Assembly: GCF_000802365.1 (NCBI RefSeq) | Contig: NZ_JSZE01000008.1 | Location: 1-61,748, forward strand | Origin: Xanthomonas cannabis pv. cannabis | Lineage (GTDB): Bacteria > Pseudomonadota > Gammaproteobacteria > Xanthomonadales > Xanthomonadaceae | Length of the DNA stretch: 61,748 nucleotides | Reading direction: 5' to 3' | Part shown: positions 8,812-17,545 of the stretch, piece after piece | Layout: every line of letters starts with the position of its first letter | How positions within the stretch are numbered: position 1 is the first letter of the stretch | Translations under genes and position numbers: made by a program | The notes under the pieces: model-generated | The model's input: only the letters and a program-made list of their open reading frames with translations | Told to the model about the DNA's origin: nothing | Databases searched by the model: none

Positions 8812-10300
8812 CGACAGACGTTTCCGCGACAAGAAAGGTCAGCGTTAGCGCATGGCGGCGACGGAACATGCCGCCATGCGCCTTTAATCTAGCACGAAAT
8901 TCCGCCTCCGCCTCCGGCGAATCACGCCGCACAGCTTCTACCAGAGATGTATCCGCGAACACACGCAGTGCAACCCCTTGTCCGCCTCGACCCCGCCACA
9001 CTCGGGCTTGGATAAAATGCTTATCCGAGCGGGGCAGCAACTCGATTGCACTCAGCGTGCAACGATAGGCAGCCAACTGAAGACCAAGCGAGAGCTGGCG
9101 GCAATCTCCCTGCAACAGGTATTCAAACTTCGTAGATTTAAAGCGCGCCAACGCTGGAGAACGAAGCGACTGGAACAAGCCATGTGTTTCGATCTCCAAT
9201 GGATACAGGTTTGCCACATACTCTTGAAGTAGTCGCGATTCAATCACCGCAACACGTGTAATCTCCATTGCCGCCGCGTGATGCCCCCGGGCACGCAAGT
9301 CTGCGACGATGTCTTTACGCATCCGATTGATCTGCACATTGACGTCAGAATACTCTACGACTTGGCTGCGCAACGTGCGCTCAGCAGCCAAATAGCTATC
9401 TTTTACAGTCTGCTGGGCCTCCGCCCTAATACGACGAATGGTATCAAAACGCTTCAGAGGAACGGTTAACCGAGCACCAAAGATAAAAAGACCCGTACTG
9501 ACAAAAACATGGAACAATTGAATCAAAAAAAGATTCGGATCGTAATATCCAATCTGATAGACCTTTGGAATACTGATGGCAAGTGCAACAATTGCCACCA
9601 AGGCACCTAGCGCAGTGCCTATAAAGCCATGACGTCGAGTCAGAAAAATGGCAGGCCCAATCAAGGAAATCATCAGAACGTTCCGCGGGAGCGGGTCATG
9701 CACGTAAGTAAGCATGTAAAACAACGCAACAATGACAATCACCGAAGCGCCAAGATCACGCGGCAAATCAACCCTAACAGGTTGAGACCGTTTAGGCGAC
9801 CAAAGCATCACTGGAAGCAAGAACATCAGTATACCGAGATAGCTACCAAGCCAGTAACGGAGCAGGAACTCCCAAAAATTTACTGTGGGCGGACCATCCA
9901 GCATCGCGTTGACCACAATGCTCCACAACGAATTACAGAAAGCAATGGCAATACCAAAGGGAACCAACCAACGAGCTTGTTGAGCAAGCAGCCGCGCGTG
10001 ATGCCGGGCTAGCCATATAAAACACGCGATCATCGGCGCGTGCAAAAACGGGCTGAGATAGGCCCATAACATGCTGTAGTCCTGGCGGTAAGCCAGGGGA
10101 ATGCGAAGCCAAAGCATGGCGGCGGCGTCGCCAGCCAATAAGAATGGCCATTCACGATAAGGCCGAAACAGCAAGGTGACGAAACGCAAACCAACAGGCA
10201 AGTACCACTGATCGATAGAGAAGAACCAGAGCATCACGAACGTCAGTCCGTAGCACACGCTGATCATCATGCCCCTGAGGACTTCTTTGGCTACCGGCAT
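8750..10300 (-). CDS. MASE1-like membrane protein with degenerate kinase-like C-terminus
   Basis: The 516-residue protein starts at 10300 behind a clear AGGAGTGG site; 58 further upstream codons are open but have no such site. Residues 1 to about 300 contain around eight hydrophobic segments (for example VCYGLTFVMLWFF, LGASVIVIVALFYML, LNPNLFLIQLFHVFVSTGLFIFG-like stretches) in a MASE1-like layout. The remaining 215 residues resemble the dimerisation and ATPase region of a UhpB-type sensor kinase, ending RARLKAHGGMFRRRHALTLTFLVAE. I see no phospho-accepting His motif, no N-box Asn and no DxGxG, so it is probably not an active kinase. GC is lower than in flanking genes. A sensory role is inferred only. 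Confidence 0.65.
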   Translation of the reverse strand: MPVAKEVLRGMMISVCYGLTFVMLWFFSIDQWYLPVGLRFVTLLFRPYREWPFLLAGDAAAMLWLRIPLAYRQDYSMLWAYLSPFLHAPMIACFIWLARHHARLLAQQARWLVPFGIAIAFCNSLWSIVVNAMLDGPPTVNFWEFLLRYWLGSYLGILMFLLPVMLWSPKRSQPVRVDLPRDLGASVIVIVALFYMLTYVHDPLPRNVLMISLIGPAIFLTRRHGFIGTALGALVAIVALAISIPKVYQIGYYDPNLFLIQLFHVFVSTGLFIFGARLTVPLKRFDTIRRIRAEAQQTVKDSYLAAERTLRSQVVEYSDVNVQINRMRKDIVADLRARGHHAAAMEITRVAVIESRLLQEYVANLYPLEIETHGLFQSLRSPALARFKSTKFEYLLQGDCRQLSLGLQLAAYRCTLSAIELLPRSDKHFIQARVWRGRGGQGVALRVFADTSLVEAVRRDSPEAEAEFRARLKAHGGMFRRRHALTLTFLVAETSVVTLKERPSSVPRWLATRRAL

Positions 10301-10688
10301 ACCACCACTCCTTGGTTCCACGATGCTTCCTAGTCTGGAGGGAACTGCTCGACGGAGTATAGCGATGGCGCACACATTGCGATAAAGGCCTACACGTCCC
10401 GGCCTACAGCGCGTGCGTTTAACGACACGCATTGCACTTTGCTGGTGCATCCGCCCCATGCATGGGTGAATCATGGGTTCGAAGGCAACGCCAAGTAGCG
10501 CATCTCATCGAGGGTCCGCGAAAGCTTGACGCGATCAGGCGAATCGGACCTGGCCGCGTTGCTCGCATTGCCGGTGTCGCTTATGCCTGCATGCATAAGG
10601 CTTGGACATGAGGAGGAATTCAAAAAGAAGGCCGCGCATTGCGCGGCCTTCTTCACCTTCCATGCCGATATCAGCATAACTGCCGGAA
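10301..10688. other. Intergenic region between the MASE1-like gene and the xyloglucan locus
   Basis: It holds the terminator at 10625-10653 for the gene cluster to its right and, nearer 10301-10400, the presumed promoter of the MASE1-like gene. Open frames crossing it are extensions or shadows of neighbours. Nothing else is visible. Confidence 0.6.
10625..10653 (-). terminator. Intrinsic terminator of the xyloglucan gene cluster
   Basis: Perfect 13-bp inverted repeat AAGAAGGCCGCGC / GCGCGGCCTTCTT with an ATT loop, followed on the minus strand by a T-rich tail, 35 bp after the transporter stop. Confidence 0.85.
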
Positions 10689-12116
10689 TCAGCCCTCCAT
10701 TTGTTCCAGTTCCTTGCCCTTGGTCTCGTAGACGTACTTGAGGACGAAGAACACCGAGATGAAGGCGGCGACGGTGTAGATGCCGTAGGCGCCGGCCAAA
10801 CCAATACTGCCGAGCAGGATCGGGAAGCTGACGGTGATGGCGAAGTTGGAGGTCCACTGCGCGGCGCCGGCAATGGCCAGGCCCGAGCCGCGGATCTGGT
10901 TGGGGAACATCTCGCCCAGCATCACCCACATCACCGGACCCCAGGAGGCGTTGAAGAACACCACGTAGACGTTGGCGGCCACCAGCGCGAGCATGCCCAT
11001 GGCATCGGACATGGCGAGCTTGCCATTGGCGTCCAGCGAAGCGGTGGCGAACGCGTAGGTCACCAGCGCCAGCGACACGGCCATGCCGGCCGAGCCGATC
11101 CACAACAGCGGCTTGCGGCCGATCTTGTCGACCAGCATCACCGTGACCAGGCAGGCGCCGATGCTGAGGCCGCCGGAGAGCACATTGATCAGCAGCGCGT
11201 CCTGCTCGGAGAAGCCCACCGCCTGCCACAGCACCGCGCCGTAGTAGAACACCACGTTGATGCCGACCAACTGCTGGAACACCGCCAGGCCAATACCGAT
11301 CCAGACGATCGGGCGGATCTTGCCGGTGGTCTTGTTGATCAGGTCGGAGAACTTGGGCTTATGCTGGTCGGCCGACATCGAGGCGGAAATCTCGCTCAGC
11401 TTGGTCTGCGCGGCGGCATTGCCGTACAGGCGCTTGAGCACTACCAGCGCCTGCTCGCGGCGGCCCTTGACCACCAGGAAGCGCGGGCTTTCGGGGATGA
11501 CCAGCAGCAGCAACAGGAACAGGATCGAGGGGACCGCCTGCATCCAGAACATCCAGCGCCAGGCGGCCTGCCCGGCCCACAACGGCTCGGTGGAGGCACC
11601 GGCGGCGTTGGCCAGCAGGTAATTGCTCAGGAACGCGCAGAACAGCCCGCTGATGATGGCGATCTGCTGCATCGTGGCCAGCCGGCCGCGATAACGGGCC
11701 GAGGCAACTTCGGCGATATACGCCGGTGAAATGACACTCGCCGCGCCGACGGCAAAGCCGCCCATCACGCGCGCGAAAATGAAAAAGCCGGAGCTGTGCG
11801 AGGCACCGGCACCGATGGCCGAGAGCAGGAACAGCGCCGCAGAAATGATCAGGACCGCGCGGCGGCCCCAGCGGTCGGCCAGGCGGCCGGCAAAGAAGGC
11901 GCCGATGGCGCAACCCAGCAGCATCGAGGCGACTTCGAACCCGGTCTCGGCGGCACTGGAATTGAAGGTCTGCTTCAGGCCATCGACAGTGCCGTTGATC
12001 ACGCCGCTATCGAAACCGAACAAGAATCCGCCGATCGTGGCTACGCAACTGATCAGGACGATAAAACGGGTGTTCTCACCGGCATCGGGGGCGCCGTTTA
12101 CGGAGACACTGGACAT
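10689..12116 (-). CDS. Sugar/proton symporter, MFS sugar-porter family (XylE-like)
   Basis: Inner-membrane sugar uptake, most likely xylose given the neighbours. The 475 residues form a 12-helix major facilitator protein. Family signatures are plain: DSGVINGTVDGLK in helix 1, GRLADRWGRRAVLI between helices 2 and 3, PESPRFLVVKGRREQAL before the central loop, and QQLVGINVVFYYGAVLW in helix 7. The start at 12116 (MSSVSVNGAPDAGENTRF) is preferred over a 27-codon extension because an AGGTGA site precedes it. It is the last gene of the run xylB-xylA-transporter and is followed by a strong terminator. Exact substrate is inferred from context. Confidence 0.88.
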   Translation of the reverse strand: MSSVSVNGAPDAGENTRFIVLISCVATIGGFLFGFDSGVINGTVDGLKQTFNSSAAETGFEVASMLLGCAIGAFFAGRLADRWGRRAVLIISAALFLLSAIGAGASHSSGFFIFARVMGGFAVGAASVISPAYIAEVASARYRGRLATMQQIAIISGLFCAFLSNYLLANAAGASTEPLWAGQAAWRWMFWMQAVPSILFLLLLLVIPESPRFLVVKGRREQALVVLKRLYGNAAAQTKLSEISASMSADQHKPKFSDLINKTTGKIRPIVWIGIGLAVFQQLVGINVVFYYGAVLWQAVGFSEQDALLINVLSGGLSIGACLVTVMLVDKIGRKPLLWIGSAGMAVSLALVTYAFATASLDANGKLAMSDAMGMLALVAANVYVVFFNASWGPVMWVMLGEMFPNQIRGSGLAIAGAAQWTSNFAITVSFPILLGSIGLAGAYGIYTVAAFISVFFVLKYVYETKGKELEQMEG

Positions 12117-12203
12117 GGGTTCACCTGGAAGCATGCAAAGGAGCAGCCACGGGGGTGGCCGACATCGGCCGGCGACGCGCAGTGCGCCGCCGGCCACGGG
12201 ACA

Positions 12204-13541
12204 TCAACGCGTCAGATACTGATTGATCAGGTTTTCGTAGGCTTCCTGACGGCCGCTGATCTGCTTGGGCGCATTGCCGGCGGCGTACTTGGCCAGATCC
12301 GCCAGCGTGCTGGTGCCGTTGGTAAAGTCGGCACCGGCGCCGCTGTCGAAGCTGGCGTAACGCTCGGCGCGCCAGGTCTCCAACGGCGAAGACGTCAGCA
12401 ATGCGTTGGCCACTTCCAGCCCGCGTGCAAACGCATCCATGCCACCGATGTGCGCCAGGAACAGGTCCTGCGGATCGGACGACTCGCGGCGCACCTTGGC
12501 GTCGAAATTCAGGCCACCCGGTGCCAGCCCGCCCTGGCGCAGCACCACCAGCATCGCGCCGACGGTGTCATACAGGTCGGTCGGGAACTGGTCGGTATCC
12601 CAGCCGTTCTGCGGGTTGCCGCGATTGGCATCGATGCTGCCGAGCAGGCCGGCATCGGAAGCCACCTGCAGGTCGTGCTCGAAGCTATGGCCCGAGAGCG
12701 TGGCGTGGTTGGCCTCGATATTGAGCTTGAAATCCTGGTCCAGGCCGTGCTGACGCAGGAAGCCGATCACCGTGGCGCTATCGAAGTCGTACTGGTGCTT
12801 CATCGGCTCCATGGGCTTGGGCTCGATCAGGAAGTTGCCGGTGAAGCCGATCGCGCGGCCGTAGTCGCGTGCCAGGGTGAGGAAGCGCGCCATGTTGTCC
12901 TGCTCGCGCTTCATCTGCGTGTTGTGCAGGCAGGCATAGCCTTCGCGGCCGCCCCAGAACACGTAGTTTTCGCCGCCCAGCTCCACCGTGGCATCGATCG
13001 CCGCCTTGACCTGCACCGCGGCACGCGCCACCACATTGAAGTCTGGGTTAGTGGATGCACCATTCATGTAGCGCGGGTGCGAGAACAGGTTGGCGGTGCC
13101 CCACAGCAGCTTGATGCCGGTGTCGGCCTGGCGCTGCTTGGCGATGCCCACCATGTGCTTGAGGTTGCTTTCGTATTCGCCGATATCGTCGGCATCCGGC
13201 GACAGGTCGATATCGTGAAAGCAGTAATACGGCACGCCGAGCTTGGTGAAGAATTCGAACGCGGCATCGGCCTTGGCTTCGGCACGATCGAGCGCGCTGT
13301 TGCCGATGTCCCACGGATACGCACGCGTACCCGGGCCGAACGGATCGGCGCCGTTGCCGCAGAAGCTGTGCCAGTAGGCCACGGCAAAGCGCAGGTGCTC
13401 GGCCATGGTCTTGTCGCCGATCTTCTTGTTGGCGTCATAGACCTTGAACGCGAGCGGGTTGTCGGAGTCGCGGCCTTCGAAGCCGATCTTGCCGATGCCG
13501 GGGAAATATTCCTTCGCGCCGATGAAAACGGTGTTGCTCAT
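12204..13541 (-). CDS. xylA: Xylose isomerase
   Basis: Converts D-xylose to D-xylulose in the cytoplasm. The 445-residue protein is a group II xylose isomerase: start [23 protein letters not shown], catalytic His109 in [10 protein letters not shown], the metal-binding segment [18 protein letters not shown], and [20 protein letters not shown]. It lies between xylB (50 bp upstream) and the transporter gene (87 bp downstream). It would process xylose released by the GH31 enzyme of the same locus. Xanthomonas genomes often carry a second xylA elsewhere, which cannot be checked here. Confidence 0.96.
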   Translation of the reverse strand: MSNTVFIGAKEYFPGIGKIGFEGRDSDNPLAFKVYDANKKIGDKTMAEHLRFAVAYWHSFCGNGADPFGPGTRAYPWDIGNSALDRAEAKADAAFEFFTKLGVPYYCFHDIDLSPDADDIGEYESNLKHMVGIAKQRQADTGIKLLWGTANLFSHPRYMNGASTNPDFNVVARAAVQVKAAIDATVELGGENYVFWGGREGYACLHNTQMKREQDNMARFLTLARDYGRAIGFTGNFLIEPKPMEPMKHQYDFDSATVIGFLRQHGLDQDFKLNIEANHATLSGHSFEHDLQVASDAGLLGSIDANRGNPQNGWDTDQFPTDLYDTVGAMLVVLRQGGLAPGGLNFDAKVRRESSDPQDLFLAHIGGMDAFARGLEVANALLTSSPLETWRAERYASFDSGAGADFTNGTSTLADLAKYAAGNAPKQISGRQEAYENLINQYLTR

Positions 13542-13591
13542 GGGGTGTGATGTCCTTGCTGCTGGGGGAGTTGTAGAAAAAAGCGTGTCGC

Positions 13592-15085
13592 TCAGCCGGC
13601 GTAGAGCGGGCTAACGACCTGCAGGTGCTTGAGAAAGGTCTGGTAATGCTGCTGGTACTGGGCCACGCGCTGCGGGTCGGGCTGCGCGGCAAGCGTATCG
13701 TCCACCTGCAGGTGCTCCAGCACCACATCCGACAGCGCGGCATCGCCACCATCGTCGCGGTCGCAGGCCCACAGGGCCTGCAGCGCGGCACCGAAGGCCG
13801 CGCCTTCGGGCTGGGTTGGCACCACGACCTGCAGGTTGAACACGTCGGCGACCATCTGCCGCCATTGCGCGCTCTTGCTGCCGCCGCCGGTGAGCAGGAT
13901 GGTGTCGAACTGCAAGCCGGCCGCCACGAAGGCGTCGAAGCCGTTGCGCAGGCTGTAGGTCGCCCCTTCCATGGCGGCGCGATAGAAATGCGCGGCGGTG
14001 GTGTTGTGCAGGTCCATGCCGAACAGGCAACCGCGTGCATCGGGCAAGTTGGGCGTGCGCTCGCCGTTGAAGAACGGCAGCAACACCAGGCCGTCGGCGC
14101 CCGGCGCGGTGTCGGCGATCATCGCTTCGGTCTGGTCGCGGGTGATGGAGAACATGCGCATCACCGCCTCGGTGGCGACGGTGCAGTTCATCGTGCAGAT
14201 CAGCGGCAGCCAGCCGCCGCTGGACGAGCAGAACGCCGCCCAGCGTGCCTCGTCGTCCACCACCGGGTGATCGGCGTAGGCGAACAAGGTGCCACTGGTG
14301 CCCAGGCTCATGGTCAGGCGGCCCGGCACCACGTTGCCGGTGCCGATGGCGGCCATCATGTTGTCGCCACCGCCGGTGGTGACGCGTACGCCAGCCGGCA
14401 AATTCAACGCCTCGGCCGCGGCATCGGACAATGGGTAGACCGCGCCGGTTTCCACCAGCGGTGGCAATGCGTCACGCAGGTCGCGCTGCGCATCCACCGC
14501 GCCAAGCATGCGCTCGGACCACTGGCGCGTGCGCACGTCCAGCCAGCCGGTGCCGGAGGCATCGCCGACTTCGGCAAAGCGCTCGCCGGTGAGCCAGAAG
14601 TTGATGTAGTCGTGCGGCAGCATCACCGTGGCCATCGCGGCGTACGCCTCGGGACGGTGCTTGCGCGTCCACGGCAACTTGGAGGCGGTGTAGCCGGCCA
14701 TGATCGGGTTGCCCGCGGTTGCGACGCTGCCTGCCGCGCCGCCGACCGCATCCATGATCTCGTCGCATTCCGGCGCGGTGCTGGTGTCGCACCACAGCTT
14801 GACCGGTGCGGTAACGCTGCCATCGGCGGCCACGGGCACAAAGCCATGCTGCTGGCCGGAGACGGAAATGCCGCGCACGCGCGCACGCTGCTCGCCATCG
14901 AGCTGCGCAAAGCAATGCACGATGCCATCGATCCACCACTGCGCCTGTTGCTCGCGGGTGCCGTCGTCGCGGCTGATCAGCTCCATCGGCGCTGCGATGG
15001 TGGCGACCACGGCGCGGTCCTGCGCGTCGTAGGCCACCAGCTTGACGCTCTGCGTGCCCACGTCCAGTCCTACGTACAAGCTCAT
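13592..15085 (-). CDS. xylB: Xylulokinase
   Basis: Phosphorylates D-xylulose to xylulose 5-phosphate, feeding the pentose phosphate pathway. The 497-residue FGGY-family kinase begins [20 protein letters not shown] (phosphate loop). It shows ISVSGQQHG near residue 75, [10 protein letters not shown] near 160, and [21 protein letters not shown] near 400, which holds the conserved GGGSKS of the second ATPase half. The ATG at 15085 overlaps the GH95 stop in ATGA, so the longer open frame is not used. Translational coupling of a cytoplasmic kinase to an exported fucosidase shows how closely the degradation and catabolic genes are joined. Confidence 0.95.
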   Translation of the reverse strand: MSLYVGLDVGTQSVKLVAYDAQDRAVVATIAAPMELISRDDGTREQQAQWWIDGIVHCFAQLDGEQRARVRGISVSGQQHGFVPVAADGSVTAPVKLWCDTSTAPECDEIMDAVGGAAGSVATAGNPIMAGYTASKLPWTRKHRPEAYAAMATVMLPHDYINFWLTGERFAEVGDASGTGWLDVRTRQWSERMLGAVDAQRDLRDALPPLVETGAVYPLSDAAAEALNLPAGVRVTTGGGDNMMAAIGTGNVVPGRLTMSLGTSGTLFAYADHPVVDDEARWAAFCSSSGGWLPLICTMNCTVATEAVMRMFSITRDQTEAMIADTAPGADGLVLLPFFNGERTPNLPDARGCLFGMDLHNTTAAHFYRAAMEGATYSLRNGFDAFVAAGLQFDTILLTGGGSKSAQWRQMVADVFNLQVVVPTQPEGAAFGAALQALWACDRDDGGDAALSDVVLEHLQVDDTLAAQPDPQRVAQYQQHYQTFLKHLQVVSPLYAG

Positions 15086-17460
15086 TGCTTCACCAATCGG
15101 TTGTTGTTGAGTCCCACCTGCTGGGTGCGGCCTGCGCCCAGTTCCAGGTCCAGGGTCTGCCCGGCGTAGGACAGTTGATAACGCCCACCACGATCGCTGT
15201 GCACCCGTGCCTGCTGCAAGCGACCGGCGTCCCATTCCAGATCGACGCTGGCACCGCCGCGCACACGCAGGCCGCGCACGCTGCCGCGCGGCCATGCGCT
15301 GGGCAATGCGGGCAGCAGGAACACGCTGCCGCCCCAGCTTTGCAACAGCATTTCGGTGATACCGGCGGTGCCGCCGAAGTTGCCGTCGATCTGGAACGGC
15401 GGATGTGCGTCGAACAGATTCGGGTAGGTGCGCTCGGGCGAGATCAGCAATTGCAGGATGCGATACGCATGCTCGCCATCGGCCAGCCGCGCCCACAGGT
15501 TCAAGCGCCAGCCGATGCCCCAGCCGGTGGTGTTGTCGCCACGGATTTCCAGCGTGCGCCTGGCTGCGGCGGCCAGCTCGGGCGTATCGCGCAGGTTGAT
15601 CTGGCTGGACGGATGCAGGGCATACAGATGCGAGACATGCCGGTGCTGCATCTCCGGCGCCTGCATGTCCCAATCCTGTTGCCACTCCTGCAATTGGCCG
15701 GCCTTGCCGATGCGGTTGGGCGGCAACTGCTCGCGCAGCGTGGTCAGCTGCCGGGCGAAATCCGCATCCACGTCGAGCAGCTTGCTCATGGCGATGCACT
15801 GCGCGAACAGGTCACGCAACAACTGCGCATCCATGGTCGGCCCGGCGCACACCGCCGCACCGAACGGGTGCTGGTTTTCCGGCGAGATCGAGGGGTTGGT
15901 GACCATCGCCCCGGTCTGCGGGTCGCGTACCAGGGTGGCAACGAAGAACTCCGCCGCGCCCTTGAACAGCGGATAGATCTTGCCCAGGTACGCGCGGTCG
16001 CGGCCGTAATCCCAGCGGTCCCACAGCTGCTGCAGCAACCACACCCCGCCCATCGGCCACAGGCTCCACTTGGCCCCATCGATCGGGCCGGCCTGGCGCC
16101 ACAGATCGGTGTTGTTGTGTACCACCCAACCGGGCGCGTCGTAGAGCGCCTTGGCGGTATGCGCGCCGGTCTTGGCCAGATCGAACAGCATGGATTCCAG
16201 CGGTTCAACGCACTCGTGCAGCGCGTTGGCCTCGCTGGGCCAGTAGTTCATCTCGGTGTTGATGTTGATGGTGTACTTGCTTTCCCACGGCGGCTGCATC
16301 AGGTCGTTCCAGATGCCCTGCAGGTTGGCCGGCTGGGTGCCGGGCCGCGAGCTGCAGATCAACAGGTAACGGCCGTACTGGTGATACAGCGCGGCCAGTG
16401 CCGGGTCGTCGCCGCCTGCAAAGCGTTGCACGCGTTCGCCGGTGGGCAGGCGTGCCGCGTCGCTGGTGCCCAGGTCGATCGCCACGCGCCGGAACAGGCG
16501 TTGATGATCGGCCAGATGCGCACGCAACAGCGACGGGAAATCCAGTTTGGCGGCTTTTTTCAAACTTGCTGCGGTCAATGCAAGCGGATCGCCATCGACC
16601 GCATCGAAGCGTTGGTAGCTGGTGGCTGCCGTGAGCAGCAGCACCACTTCATCGGCCGCCTCGATGCGCAGACGGTCGCGCAACGCGGTCACCGTGCCGC
16701 CCTTCACCTGCGGCAACACCCGCAATGCAAACCGCAGCTTGCCTTCGATGCCGGCGAAGCTGCCGTTGCGGCCGCTGAACAGCAAACCGCCCTGCTCCGC
16801 GGTGACCTCGCCGCTTTGCGGGCTGTCGATGCCCACGCGCAGGGAAATGGCGCGTGGCCGGTCGCACGACAAGCGCACCACGATGCAGTGCGATTGCGCC
16901 GAAACGAACACCTCGCGCGTGTGCACCGCACCGCCGGAGCGGAACGTGGTGGTGGCCACGGCGGTGTCCAGATCGAGCTGACGCCGGTACGCGCTGATGC
17001 CGTCGGCACGATCGAAATCCAGCAACAGGTCGCCCAGCGGTTGATACGGCATCTGCTTGAGCGGGCGCGAGAGCAGCTTGGCATCGGCCAGTTGTTCGGC
17101 CTCTGCATAGCGCCCGGCGAAGATCAGCGCGCGCACCTGCGGCAACGCCGCCAATGCGTCCGGGCTGGTGGAATCGTAGGGGCCGCCCGCATACAAGGTG
17201 TCTTCGTTGAGTTGCAGACGCTCGTGGGCAATACCGCCCCACACCATCGCACCGAGCCGGCCATTGCCTACCGGCAAGGCCTCCACCCATTCATTGGCCG
17301 GTTCGCGATACCACAGCTGCAAGGCACCGACGGGCGCCACCGCTGGCAAACCGCCGGCGGTTGCAGCACGCGCCGCCTGTGCAGCCACCGGCGCGGCGCC
17401 CAGGACCGCAAGTGCGGCCCCGGTTGCCTTGCACAGTTCGCGACGGGTCAGCACGGCCAC
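15082..17460 (-). CDS. GH95 alpha-L-fucosidase
   Basis: Removes alpha-1,2-linked fucose from xyloglucan side chains. The 792 residues start with a Tat-type signal ([26 protein letters not shown], twin Arg at 6-7). Family GH95 features are present: N-terminal [21 protein letters not shown], the Asn pair in [25 protein letters not shown] context ([13 protein letters not shown]), the Glu in [14 protein letters not shown], and the Asp in [17 protein letters not shown]. The start is a GTG at 17460 (or GTG at 17454). An ATG at 17534 in another frame stops quickly and does not encode the Tat signal. The enzyme probably acts in the periplasm on imported oligosaccharides. Confidence 0.92.
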   Translation of the reverse strand: MAVLTRRELCKATGAALAVLGAAPVAAQAARAATAGGLPAVAPVGALQLWYREPANEWVEALPVGNGRLGAMVWGGIAHERLQLNEDTLYAGGPYDSTSPDALAALPQVRALIFAGRYAEAEQLADAKLLSRPLKQMPYQPLGDLLLDFDRADGISAYRRQLDLDTAVATTTFRSGGAVHTREVFVSAQSHCIVVRLSCDRPRAISLRVGIDSPQSGEVTAEQGGLLFSGRNGSFAGIEGKLRFALRVLPQVKGGTVTALRDRLRIEAADEVVLLLTAATSYQRFDAVDGDPLALTAASLKKAAKLDFPSLLRAHLADHQRLFRRVAIDLGTSDAARLPTGERVQRFAGGDDPALAALYHQYGRYLLICSSRPGTQPANLQGIWNDLMQPPWESKYTININTEMNYWPSEANALHECVEPLESMLFDLAKTGAHTAKALYDAPGWVVHNNTDLWRQAGPIDGAKWSLWPMGGVWLLQQLWDRWDYGRDRAYLGKIYPLFKGAAEFFVATLVRDPQTGAMVTNPSISPENQHPFGAAVCAGPTMDAQLLRDLFAQCIAMSKLLDVDADFARQLTTLREQLPPNRIGKAGQLQEWQQDWDMQAPEMQHRHVSHLYALHPSSQINLRDTPELAAAARRTLEIRGDNTTGWGIGWRLNLWARLADGEHAYRILQLLISPERTYPNLFDAHPPFQIDGNFGGTAGITEMLLQSWGGSVFLLPALPSAWPRGSVRGLRVRGGASVDLEWDAGRLQQARVHSDRGGRYQLSYAGQTLDLELGAGRTQQVGLNNNRLVKQ

Positions 17461-17545
17461 CGCCGTGCTGCATCACCGGAACCGCCCGCGACTGCCTTGC
17501 GGCGTTCCGGCATCTGCTTGCTCATCGACTGAAGACAGCCTGCGA

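Noticed and set aside
10301..10474. A 58-codon N-terminal extension of the MASE1-like protein
   Set aside because: It is rich in Arg and has no ribosome binding site, whereas the ATG at 10300 has AGGAG at good spacing and leads straight into the first membrane helix.
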